From Gari tellinella (Eukaryota > Mollusca > Bivalvia > Cardiida > Psammobiidae), in assembly GCA_922989275.2 (NCBI GenBank), contig OV277864.1:68700158-68764157 (forward strand): a stretch of DNA of 64,000 nt. Reading direction: 5' to 3'. This document shows, piece after piece, positions 55,756-64,000 of the stretch. The notes below the pieces were generated by a model. It saw only the letters and a list, made by a program, of their open reading frames with translations, ran no database searches and was not told the DNA's origin. The stretch's first letter is position 1; every line of letters starts with the position of its first letter. The translations under genes were made by a program, and so were the position numbers.

Positions 55756-55970
55756 CAGTACAGAAGACTTTCCCTATAAACGCAATCCCAATACAATGAA
55801 CAATTGATAATTAAACTTGTTTTTTGAATTTTGTACGATTTACTTTTACCTGTGTGGCAAACAGCTTGGAGTCGTATCATGCGCTGATCTGACCCTTATT
55901 GTGTTTCCAATGGAAATTATAATTTCCGCACAAACGCGTTAATTAGGAAAGACTTACGTCTTCTGCACTG
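55756..55970. mobile_element. TC1m MITE, degenerate
   Basis: CAGTACAGAAGACTTTCCCT to ACTTACGTCTTCTGCACTG. The core is mostly lost (AACAGCTTGGAGTCGTATCA). Confidence 0.65.
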
Positions 55971-55985
55971 TTAATAGTGTTGGTA

Positions 55986-56219
55986 CAGTGGAGAAAACGT
56001 TATTTTTTCTCAATAAACGCGTTTACGCTAAAACTATTTTTTCTATTACAAACAGTTTGGAGCCAGATCAGACGCCGGGTAACCCGGCGTCTGATCAGGC
56101 TCCAAACTGTTTGCCATCAATATAAACATGAATTATCAGAATTGTCCAAAAGTTGTACTTTTCTACGTTTTAGTACTTTGCGTTTGCGTTTCTTTTGCAT
56201 TTAAACGGGAAAGAATAAC
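55986..56219 (-). mobile_element. TC1m MITE, one end truncated
   Basis: CAGTGGAGAAAACGTTATTT, an intact palindrome with GCCGGGTAACCCGGC centre, then CGGGAAAGAATAACA where the terminal repeat stops. Confidence 0.82.
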
Positions 56220-57225
56220 AAGCTTGTTGTTGAACCTGAATAACCCTTCAATTATATTTACTGTAAACATCAACACTGAACGTGTTCGTTATTTCCTATT
56301 TGAAGTTCAAAAATAGACATAGGTAATTATTCACACTTTGAAGATATCGTCTATTTTCGTAACATACTATTTTGAGAGGCATTGTATGCTCATACCCGTC
56401 AGCTAAAGTCTGCAGTAAGAAAAGTACTTTTTTATTGTTGTTACTGCAAAACCCGGAAATACCTACAATTTAGAACAGTTTTTATTTTTTTCTATACATT
56501 AATAATATATCTTAAGTCAAGCGTTCTTATATAAAGTTAAGCCATAAAACAATCATGGTGACCATAAGGAAGAACGTGCCTTAGATATCACGTTTGGCTA
56601 TAGAGAATAGGTCTAACCCTAAATGTTCTTGTGTTGCCTATTCGAAATATACGTATTCGACAACCAGCCTTAAATACATTTCCTCAGTCCTTTGATGAAC
56701 CCCCCATCGTTCTCGATAGGCGTGAATGTAACTGTAAAAGCATGCAGTAAAATCTTTACCAATCTCAGTTTCCCTGGTGAGGCCCAGACATACTCATACT
56801 CTAGAGGTTTTTCAATGGTTATTTCTAACCAAACTATCAAATATAAAAGTCGGGCCTTACATGAGACGCTTCAGTGGTTTTCTGCTATTGGCATGTGCAT
56901 AAGACCCTCGAGTATTGCATGGGAACTGTCTGGATAGGTGAGATCACCAAAAGTAGGCCAGGAAATGTCTTTAACAAAACTACATGTATTAGGAAGGGAT
57001 TCGAACATCCGCACCCCACATACTCTGGATCCTCATATCATTTTTTTCAACTATAGTTAATACACCCAAGCTAAACAATAATCAATCTTCAAGCAAAAGC
57101 TGTAAGTACAGTCGTATTTTTTGTAAGCAAAGCGTTTAGTAATTGACATATTTGTATTAAGATAATACCCAATAATTCCTGGATATTCCAAATGATCTGC
57201 TTGTGTGCATACTGGTAGGTATCAT
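56220..57225. other. Spacer; possible PB2 scrap
   Basis: 'taaccctaaatgttcttgtg' at about 56613 resembles a PB2 end. The overlapping frames at 56692-57056 show no domain. Confidence 0.4.
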
Positions 57226-57229
57226 TTAA

Positions 57230-57473
57230 CACTTTCACTCTCAATGACGCTTAAAAGCAAGCGCGTTTGCAAATAGTTTGGATCCTGATGAGACGCCGCG
57301 TAACGCGGCGTCTAACCAGGACCCAAACTGTTTGACACTCGTTTTGTAATTTCTTCAGTCACACTACCTTATTTTACAACTTTGAAACGACACTGCAGGG
57401 GACAAAATTGAAGCAGACGACAATGAAACGGTGAAGGGTTAAAAATCTCACGAAAGACTTGGTAGTGAAAGGT
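57230..57473. mobile_element. PB1 MITE, long form, exact TTAA flanks
   Basis: TTAA at 57226-57229 and 57474-57477. Ends CACTTTCACTC and TAGTGAAAGG. Palindrome GGATCCTGATGAGACGCCGCG with a decayed right arm; two tail motifs (AAGCAGACGACAATG; CTCACGAAAGACTTG). Confidence 0.85.
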
Positions 57474-57479
57474 TTAAGA

Positions 57480-58245
57480 TATACTGATGTAATCTAAAGT
57501 TACTGCAGTGATTGTCCATCCAGCAGTTTCTTTCATAGGAAATAGCATGCAGCACAGCCAGCCACTGATTAAACACAACGAATTGCGGCCTCTCATTTGA
57601 ATTTTACAGACGCTGTTTGACAGTGTATATCTACTGTTTTGGGCAATAGCTTGAGACACTAGAAACAAAACCAATAATTCGTTGTAGAGAACAGCATAAA
57701 GCTTTCATCATGAAATATTACTAGTTTATTAATTTATTCACGCATAAAACATTTAATTGACAAATGGTTTAATTAAGTCTAGTCCATTTTACTATTTGCG
57801 GATGCGTTAACAATAAACTGCAAGAGGAGCCCTTTAATACGGGTCTATAGTTACTATACACCGATTGCACAGGACAACCGTTTTCTTTACACAAGTATAC
57901 TGTTTGTTAGTAACAAATATACTTTTGTAAAGAAAACGTCAATGATAATATAAAGCCAGCATAGCAAACCAAGAGAACATAGTTCACTGTGTGTGAAGTA
58001 CTCTTGCTTTGTCATGTCCTTCATATTGGTTGAGATACGACTAAATTGTCTTATATATAATAAGCATTTATAAATTGTTGTGGTGTTAAAAGTGCCTGGT
58101 TACAATATTCGATGTTGTATTACTTGTGAGAGTCAACAAATAATAAGGTATGTGTACTTTAAAACGCCAATATTACAAGGTTACAAGGATGTTGTTTACA
58201 GGCACATGACAGCTCTGAAATACTGTCTGCTTCGATATTGTCGTC
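57480..58245. other. Spacer
   Basis: Only scraps are seen, for example a short inverted pair GTATACTGTTTG/AATATACTTTTGTAAAGAAA around 57895-57940. No gene. Confidence 0.4.
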
Positions 58246-58249
58246 TGTA

Positions 58250-58495
58250 CAGTGGATAATCTGATATTCTTTCCCGTTTAAACGCAAACGTACGCAAACG
58301 CAAAACACTAAAACGTAGAAAAGTATAACTTTTTGACAATTCTGATAATTCATGTTTATCTTGGTGGCAAACAGAATGGAGCCTGATCAGACGCCGGGTT
58401 ACCCGGCGTCTGATCTGGCTCCAAACTGTTTGAACTGGAAATAATAGTTTTAGAGTAAACGCGTTTATTGGGAAAGAATAACACATTCTCCACTG
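58250..58495 (+). mobile_element. TC1m MITE
   Basis: CAGTGGATAATCTGATATTC to AATAACACATTCTCCACTG, TA flanks. Inserted next to TCGTCTG of a PB1-like scrap. Confidence 0.9.
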
Positions 58496-58593
58496 TATAT
58501 GTTGTAAGTTTAATGAATTTCGTATTGATGAAACCTAGCAATAAGAAACCAATCAGTTTGGATTCAGGTCAGAAGCCGAAAAAAACTTAGCGT

Positions 58594-58877
58594 CCAGATT
58601 TGATTTGATTTGTTTTGATTTTACGTCGCTTTCAACAGTATTTCAGTCATATCGCGACGTCCATCTAATTACAGGTGGAGGAAGACCCCAGAAGTCCTTT
58701 ATGCACTGTTTCAGGCACTAATCGGCAACTGGGTAGAACCACCGACCTTCCGCAAGCCAGCTGGAAGGCTTCACCTAATGAAAAATCCGAACGACCCTAC
58801 TGGGATTCGAACTCACAGCGGTGAGGAGCTTAGTGATGTAAATCACAGTGACTATACCACTAGGTCACGGAGGCCCC
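58594..58877 (-). mobile_element. Full-length tRNA-derived SINE (RUDI/V-SINE-like)
   Basis: On the minus strand: an A box TGACCTAGTGGTATAG (58852-58867), a B box GAGTTCGAATCCC (58802-58814), a body with GGTCGGTGGTTCTACCCAGT and a 3' part with GACGTCGCGATATGACTGAA and AACGCGACGTAAAATC-like sequence, ending in ATCAAATCAAATC units. The tRNA head, conserved body and short-unit tail fit the V-SINE type described in molluscs; the family name is from memory. Confidence 0.82.
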
Positions 58878-58999
58878 CTTAGCGTCCAGTCCGGAACCAA
58901 ACGTTCTCCAAATTATAGTTATTTCGAAATCGGTTAAAACGGAATAGTCAAATAAAACAAAGTAAGAAAAACAAAACCCCACATTAAACAGTACAATAC

Positions 59000-59630
59000 A
59001 AATCAGAAAGAAGACATGATGCCACAATAAAGCATCGAGAGGCCACATGTCAGAGGTGCGAGCTCCTACTTTAACATTAAATTACTCTAACAATTCAATA
59101 CAATACAATTGAAGACCTAAATAAGTGGGATCCATCATGATCCCTCTGATCTGGGTCTATACTATTTGCGCAGATAGAATATACTTGTTCACGCACAGTA
59201 AGGGTTAAATCGTGTTTGTTTTTGTATCATTCGTAAATAACTTATGCAGATCTAGGCCTGGGTCAAATATTCTGCACGCGGTGAACAATTGTTATGACTG
59301 ATTCAAGCGATTCGGGTCCATTAATGACGCCAAGTAACTCGGCGTTTCACTTGGGCCTTAATTGTGTGAAAGACTGCCTCCTTCTCTCCCTCTATACGTT
59401 AGTATTCTAAAACAAATAAAAAATGAATCGATGTTTTTGATACCACCCTCGAGATATTTTCGAAATTACTTCATGTAAAATAATTCTGGCTAAAAGTTCG
59501 TAGATCTAGATCTACATATCAAATTTGACCTTGTATTATATGTTATATTGTAAATATTTATGTATTATGACGAGAAACTGTATAGTTTAAGTCAAATAAA
59601 CGTTCTTCTTCTTCAATAGGCTGGTTGCTA
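59000..59630. other. Spacer with palindrome scraps
   Basis: TGATCCCTCTGATCTGGGTC (about 59140) and CGATTCGGGTCCATTAATGA ... CACTTGGGCC (about 59308) are single or weakly paired arms. TCAAATAAACGTTCTTCTTC at about 59592 looks like a retroelement 3' end. Confidence 0.4.
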
Positions 59631-59732
59631 TGGACACGCCCCAAGCTTGATGGGATGGACGAATGCCGAGATGACTGCTAGAACGATCACATGCCGCTAC
59701 ATTTCAGAGAAATACACAAACAAAAGTACTTA

Positions 59733-59978
59733 CAGTGGAGAATCTGTTATTCTTTCCCGTTTAAACGCAAACGTACGCAAACGCAAAGCACTAAAACGTA
59801 GAAAAGAACAACTTTTTGACAATTCTGATAATTCTTGTTTATCTTGGTGGCAAACAGTTTGGAGCCTGATCAGACGCCGGGTTACCCGGCGTCTGATCTG
59901 TCTCCAAACTGTTTGCAGTGGAAATAATAGTTTTAGCGTAAACGCGTTTATTGGGAAAGAATAACAGATTCTCCGCTG
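59733..59978 (+). mobile_element. TC1m MITE next to a LINE fragment
   Basis: CAGTGGAGAATCTGTTATTC to AATAACAGATTCTCCGCTG, TA flanks; near-consensus. Confidence 0.9.
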
Positions 59979-59984
59979 TAGCCC

Positions 59985-60235
59985 CCACCCCCAACAACTC
60001 ATATGAACTTCTAATAAACACTTCGCTAGAAGCGTTGTCATACAGCTGTTGTATTAGCATGGCTAGATTCTCGCTGATATTGTACTTCGTCATGGTTGAA
60101 CATAATGTTGCATGCCAAACTCTGTCAAAAGCCCTTTTGCTGATGCTGCAGGTATTTTTCACATATAATTATCTGTTCTGTGATGCTGCTTCCAGCTCTG
60201 AATCATGTTTGTTCTTCTGTGATGATTTTCTGCTT
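59985..60235 (-). pseudogene. Non-LTR retrotransposon reverse transcriptase fragment
   Basis: Minus-strand reading gives ITEQIIICEKYLQHQQ and then, in another frame, KRAFDRVWHATLCSTM and YNISENLAMLIQQLYDNASS. These are neighbouring parts of the palm/finger region of LINE reverse transcriptases; about ten residues between them are deleted. It ends near the TC1m element at 59978. Clearly inactive. Confidence 0.75.
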
Positions 60236-60421
60236 GTGAACTGAGTCAAGATGAGTGTAGTAGATCTACTTTGTTTTAAAGACGGTGTGATAATCATATG
60301 GTACCATGTGTAATATACGCAATGAAAACATTTGTTTTAATACACGTATCATTGTCCTGATTAAAGATCAACTTATGTTATAAAACTCTTTTTCGTACAT
60401 TGCTCCTGTACTTGCAAACTA

Positions 60422-60578
60422 ATAAATAGAGAATATTTGGTGACTAGCTTTGAAAGAGAAATGTTATCTGGCAAGGCGTATGAATATATCTGGTGAGCCG
60501 CAGGCGAACCTGATATTTTCAGAAGCCGAGCCAGATAACATTTCTCATTCAAAGCTAGTCACCAAATATTCTATTTAT
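60422..60578. repeat. Long hairpin, about 50-bp arms
   Basis: GAATATTTGGTGACTAGCTT ... GAAATGTTATCTGGC pairs with GCCAGATAACATTTCTC ... AAGCTAGTCACCAAATATTC. The loop holds GAGCCGCAGGCGAACCTGATATT. Confidence 0.9.
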
Positions 60579-61096
60579 CCTTGTCACAATAGTAAAATAA
60601 ATCAAAAATGCTTTTTTCAAAGCTAGAATCATTTTTGGTCTAGATAAGATTCTCACTAAAGAACTATGTTACTCTAGGAAAGCGCGCTATTATATAGATG
60701 ACGTCAGTGACGTCACATCCTAGTTACGTTGAAAAGAAACAAAAGAACCTTTAAAATCTAGTGTTTTTCACTTAGGAAATCTAAAAGGTGGTCAATTATA
60801 GAAGTATCTCAGCAAGCGACTGGTGGCGCGTACTCTATAATGCTTTGATTGCATCGAATAGTTCGAATAAACGTCGTTACACGTCGGATTCTGTTGAAAG
60901 AGTTTTAGAATACCTTTCCTAACAGCGGGGAAAATAAGCGTCTCGGTGGGAAAAAATAGTTCCGGCTACAGGTCATGTGACCAACTAACATAATAACATC
61001 GGTCATGTGACCAGCTAGCATAATAAAGCAAAGTTTATCTGTCACCCCTTTATCCGTCAGGAAAATAGGCGCGTGACAGGATAATAAATACACATT

Positions 61097-61254
61097 ACCA
61101 GTTGACAGTGCGATACAGAGTGATGTACTTAGCTCGAGACGATTTTGGCGGAAATAGCCGATCTAACGAGCGTCTTGGCGCGAGTCTGATCGGTTGTTTC
61201 CGCCAAAAACGTCGAGAGCTAAATGCAACACTCTGTAGCACACTGCCAACTGGT
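61097..61254. mobile_element. Fold-back element with ACCAGTTGACAGTG ends
   Basis: ACCAGTTGACAGTGCGATAC pairs with GTAGCACACTGCCAACTGGT; TTTTGGCGGAAATAGCCGATC pairs with GATCGGTTGTTTCCGCCAAAA. A half copy is at 25462-25580. Confidence 0.8.
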
Positions 61255-61559
61255 GATGTGTTTATTATATGCCTTGAATACACTCCAGAAACAATTAAAT
61301 AGTTGTTTAAATCATTTTATAGCCAAAATTTATTAGTTATTTGAAGCAGAACAAGATTTTTTGTTTGCCACAATGAATAACGCGGCACTTGTACACGTAC
61401 GTAAATGACGTCACGTTAAATCGAAAGCGAGGTCAGAGTAAAATACAAAGTGGCTGATACAAGGTGGCTGATACAGACTCTTGTATTTTACTGTGCAAAT
61501 ACACGCGGAAACGCTCGATATCATACAAAGGCATATAATAATAAAAGTTATTATATGCA

Positions 61560-61655
61560 GCTGATCAGACGTCGTTAGTGATGTACTCGTTTGTGTTAAA
61601 ACTTTTAAGTCAAATGCAACATGGTGTTTGATCAGCCTCCAAACTGTTTGCCACT
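61560..61655. repeat. Degenerate MITE palindrome
   Basis: CAGCTGATCAGACGTCG and GTGTTTGATCAGCCTCCAAACTGTTTGCC, separated by about 45 bp of unrelated sequence. Confidence 0.5.
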
Positions 61656-61752
61656 CTCTGAAAACAAAATCGTCAATACTCCCAAGAAGCTTTGGTTTAT
61701 TTCATTTCACCACGTTTAAATTAAAAGGAATACTACTCCCCAGCTCTACACT

Positions 61753-61791
61753 CAAACAAACAAACAAACAAACAAACAAACAAACAAAAAA
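61753..61791. repeat. (AAAC)n microsatellite
   Basis: About nine CAAA units. Confidence 0.95.
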
Positions 61792-62144
61792 CCACTCTGT
61801 TTTTAATCATGCCATTGATCTTTTAATTATTTGACTCATCTTAAAAAATAATGATTTTACAAACTTACTATAACAATTTTATAATCTTGGTAATAATATT
61901 GAAAGAATTTCCATATTTCCATGCATCTCAATATTGTATCATTTTTATTGTGAATGTAGTTATTTGTCTTTCTCGCTTTGTAGGTACATTTATATAATTT
62001 CATGTGAAGCGCTTTTGAACGCCCAACTCCTTTGTGAAAAGAGCGCTATATAAATCGGGTATAATAATAATAATAATGTCTTTCTTTCTATATAGCAAAA
62101 CCTGCCTAACTACGAGTAAAAATTCGTATGACACGTTTCTGTCT

Positions 62145-62290
62145 TAACCCAGTCACGACTGTTACATTACATTCTTTAAACAATTAAATATTACTTTTAT
62201 GTATGTTGCCTTTGAAATGAGTGTCAACCAGTTTGGATTCTGATCAGTCGCCGCGTTATGCAAAACTGTTTGCAAACATCTTTGTACTCG
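62145..62290. repeat. PB1 relic
   Basis: TTAACCCAGTCACGACTGTT at left, GAGTGTCAACCAGTTTGGAT then TCTGATCAGTCGCCGCGTTA, and GCAAAACTGTTTGC; the right arm is mostly deleted. Confidence 0.55.
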
Positions 62291-63010
62291 GGGTAGATCT
62301 AATGAAGTGAGATGGTTAATAATAAACTTGTCGGTTGTTTTTATACATACAAATGCGCTTGTACTGGAATGACTTTTGTTTACAGCAAACATATTGGAGA
62401 CAACTACAGCCATGCTATGATCTTCACGCTATTTTATACTGAAGTTTAGAGATAAGTATAATTTGGGTCTTCCCACCACACAGACTCTTATTTTTTGCCG
62501 AATTGCATCGAATTTCCAAGGTAATACCCTAGGTACAGCGTCAATGCCAGTTTCATTGTACATGAATTTGCACAGAGATCTAGTAACACGGCAATTTTTT
62601 ATTATTCAAACGCTTTGTAAGCATTTCAATTGTTTCAAGTTAAACTGGCAAATATTCATATATAAATAAATTTGAAATTATAAGCATATTATGTCCGCGA
62701 AAGGGTAAAGGTGGCTGAGTGAAAATCAATATAGCTTTACCCCTTCACCTGCTTTAAGACCCTCTGATTCATAGATGTCGTCTGCAGAGATTTTAACGGC
62801 ATTTCAGCTTAACAAATCAATACACGAAGGCAGACAATTTAAAGCGTGATTCAACGCCGCGTGTTATGACTTATGATGTGTGTCGAAATTCTTGTTAAAG
62901 TGAAACTAGCAGGAAAAGGATTGAGTGGAAAATCATTAACTGCCGAATGACCAATAACTGTGTGTATCAAGGGAATACAATTTGCAGCTGTCTGTTATGC
63001 AAGACATACC
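62291..63010. other. Spacer
   Basis: A CCCCTTCACCTGCTTTAAGA piece (about 62738) with GTCGTCTGCAGAG is a PB1 left-end scrap. No gene is supported. Confidence 0.4.
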
Positions 63011-63015
63011 AGTTA

Positions 63016-63261
63016 CAGCGGATAATCTGTTATTCTTTCCCGTTTAAACGCAAACGTACGCAAACGCAAAGCACTAAAACGTAGAAAAATACAACTTTTG
63101 GACAATTCTGATAATTCATGTTTATATTGGTAGCAAACAGTTTGGAGCCTGATCAGACGCCGGGTTACCCGGCGTCTGATCTGGCTCCAAACTGTTTGCA
63201 CTGCAAATAATAGTTTTAGCGTAAACGCGTTTATTGGGAAAGAATAACACATTCTCCACTG
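63016..63261 (+). mobile_element. TC1m MITE
   Basis: CAGCGGATAATCTGTTATTC to AATAACACATTCTCCACTG; TA both sides. The palindrome at about 63134-63198 differs from a perfect 31-3-31 by the one family-typical mismatch. Confidence 0.92.
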
Positions 63262-63399
63262 TATTCAAGACATACCAGTTATTGCTTATTAATGAGAAAC
63301 AGCGTTTGTAATTATATTGTTTTCTCTAAATCACATTATAATCAACTAATGTCTTGATTCCCTACTTTGCGTATATGTAATAGATACACGACGGGTTTT

Positions 63400-63542
63400 G
63401 CCTTAAAAGTGTACGGTATGAATCGTAATCAGACTGTTTTGCGAGGGCGACAACAAATTGTCCGAGGCGAAGCCGAGGACATATTTGTTGTTCGTCCGAG
63501 CGAAACAGTCTGATTACGATTCATACCGTACACTTTTAAGGC
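63400..63542. repeat. Long, almost perfect hairpin with a GAGGCGAAGCCGAGG apex
   Basis: GCCTTAAAAGTGTACGGTAT pairs exactly with ATACCGTACACTTTTAAGGC, and the pairing runs through GAATCGTAATCAGACTGTTT to the loop. About 65-bp arms with few mismatches. Confidence 0.93.
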
Positions 63543-64000
63543 GAACAAGTCGCTGTATCTGACTTATACGTAGATTGTAATAAATATCTTACACCGAGTC
63601 ATTAATGATTGCGGTCAATGTAATATTGCAAATTAATATATCTATTTATAAAATATTGAAATTCACGTAAACCAACTATTATTTTCTTTGGTCCTTTTTA
63701 TACTTTGCACGAGCATTCCGTGCAGCCTGTGTGCTGGGTCTTGTCGTAAAATAACTACGTACATGTATTTATTTATCTGCGCTCAGAATGAGTATTCAGC
63801 TAGTATAAGGTAAGCGCTGTATTTATCAATTTAGATGACATCTTTTTGTAAGCATTTAGCTTTAAGGTCAATAAATATTTTATCATTTTAGCCCGATATA
63901 ATTCCTTTTCCGCTCCTTATAACCAAACCAAGGACCAGATATTTTTCTCCTGAACAGGTACATTATTAAATAGCGTCGTTTACTCTTGCACTGTCATATT
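63543..64000. other. AT-rich spacer to window end
   Basis: No gene or repeat is recognised. Confidence 0.4.

Noticed and set aside
24171..63252. Recurring 60-130 residue ORFs with near-identical peptides (for example 24171-24380, 34059-34337, 53825-54220, 58196-58486, 59730-60041, 63013-63252)
   Set aside because: They are translations of the TC1m MITE and its palindrome, in both orientations. Similar peptides follow from copy number, not from protein conservation.

Overview
The window looks like nuclear DNA of a mollusc, most likely a bivalve. It has an intron-containing neuropeptide-type GPCR gene, tRNA-derived SINEs with a conserved molluscan-type body, a Penelope-like retroelement relic with a hammerhead-type motif, satellite DNA ending in GGAC/CAGAC runs, and very many short palindromic transposons. 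There are no operons or bacterial signals. The phylum call is inference from repeat types and gene structure, not from a database search.

Genes. Only one host gene is convincing: a two-coding-exon class A GPCR (coding exons 4030-4411 and 5590-6287, + strand) giving a complete 359-residue seven-helix receptor. Its C-terminal tail appears to be cut short by a frame change: an acidic/basic tail-like reading continues for 41 codons in the next frame. The other roughly 57 kb shows no host exon I can support. Most ORFs there are translations of repeats.

Repeats. Almost everything else is non-autonomous transposable element sequence. The families used below are: PB1, about 200-245 bp, flanked by TTAA with piggyBac-like ends (CCCTTT...AAAGGG) and carrying a 65-bp palindrome (31-bp arms, 3-bp spacer); POGOc, about 310-370 bp, TA-flanked, ends CAGTGCTCCCTCTCTACAAC, whose interior resembles a PB1 body; TC1m, about 246 bp, TA-flanked, ends CAGTGGAGAATCTGTTATTC, with the same palindrome geometry; TA3, about 205 bp, TA-flanked, ends CAGTAAAACCTCTCTATTAC, with a different central hairpin; PB2 (about 140 bp) and PB3 (244 bp), two more TTAA-flanked families; and several long fold-backs whose loops carry GGCTTCGCC-like motifs. 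Superfamily names rest on terminal sequence and target duplication only; no transposase is visible in the window.

Layout. 0-4 kb: repeats and an inverted copy of a 255-bp element whose other copy is at 29.9 kb. 4.0-6.4 kb: the GPCR gene. 6.6-23 kb: MITEs, a 0.65-kb direct duplication (14.8 and 20.3 kb), an inverted duplication (9.4 and 13.0 kb) that gives an empty/filled site pair, and a candidate 2.8-kb element with perfect 25-bp ends. 22.8-24 kb: an AT-rich repeat broken by a Penelope-like fragment. 24-36 kb: dense MITEs and a 156-bp satellite. 36.1-37.1 kb: a 59-bp tandem array. 37.2-39.6 kb: a second large element of the 2.8-kb type. 41.8-43.1 kb: a 1.3-kb mariner-like element. 43.5-44.6 kb: a TTAA-flanked element with a tRNA-like segment. 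45-64 kb: MITEs, three SINE copies in all, long hairpins and a LINE reverse transcriptase scrap.

The most interesting feature is the modular palindrome: one 31-3-31 hairpin design in three transposon families with different ends, with signs of nested capture (PB1 inside POGOc) and of paired changes in both arms.
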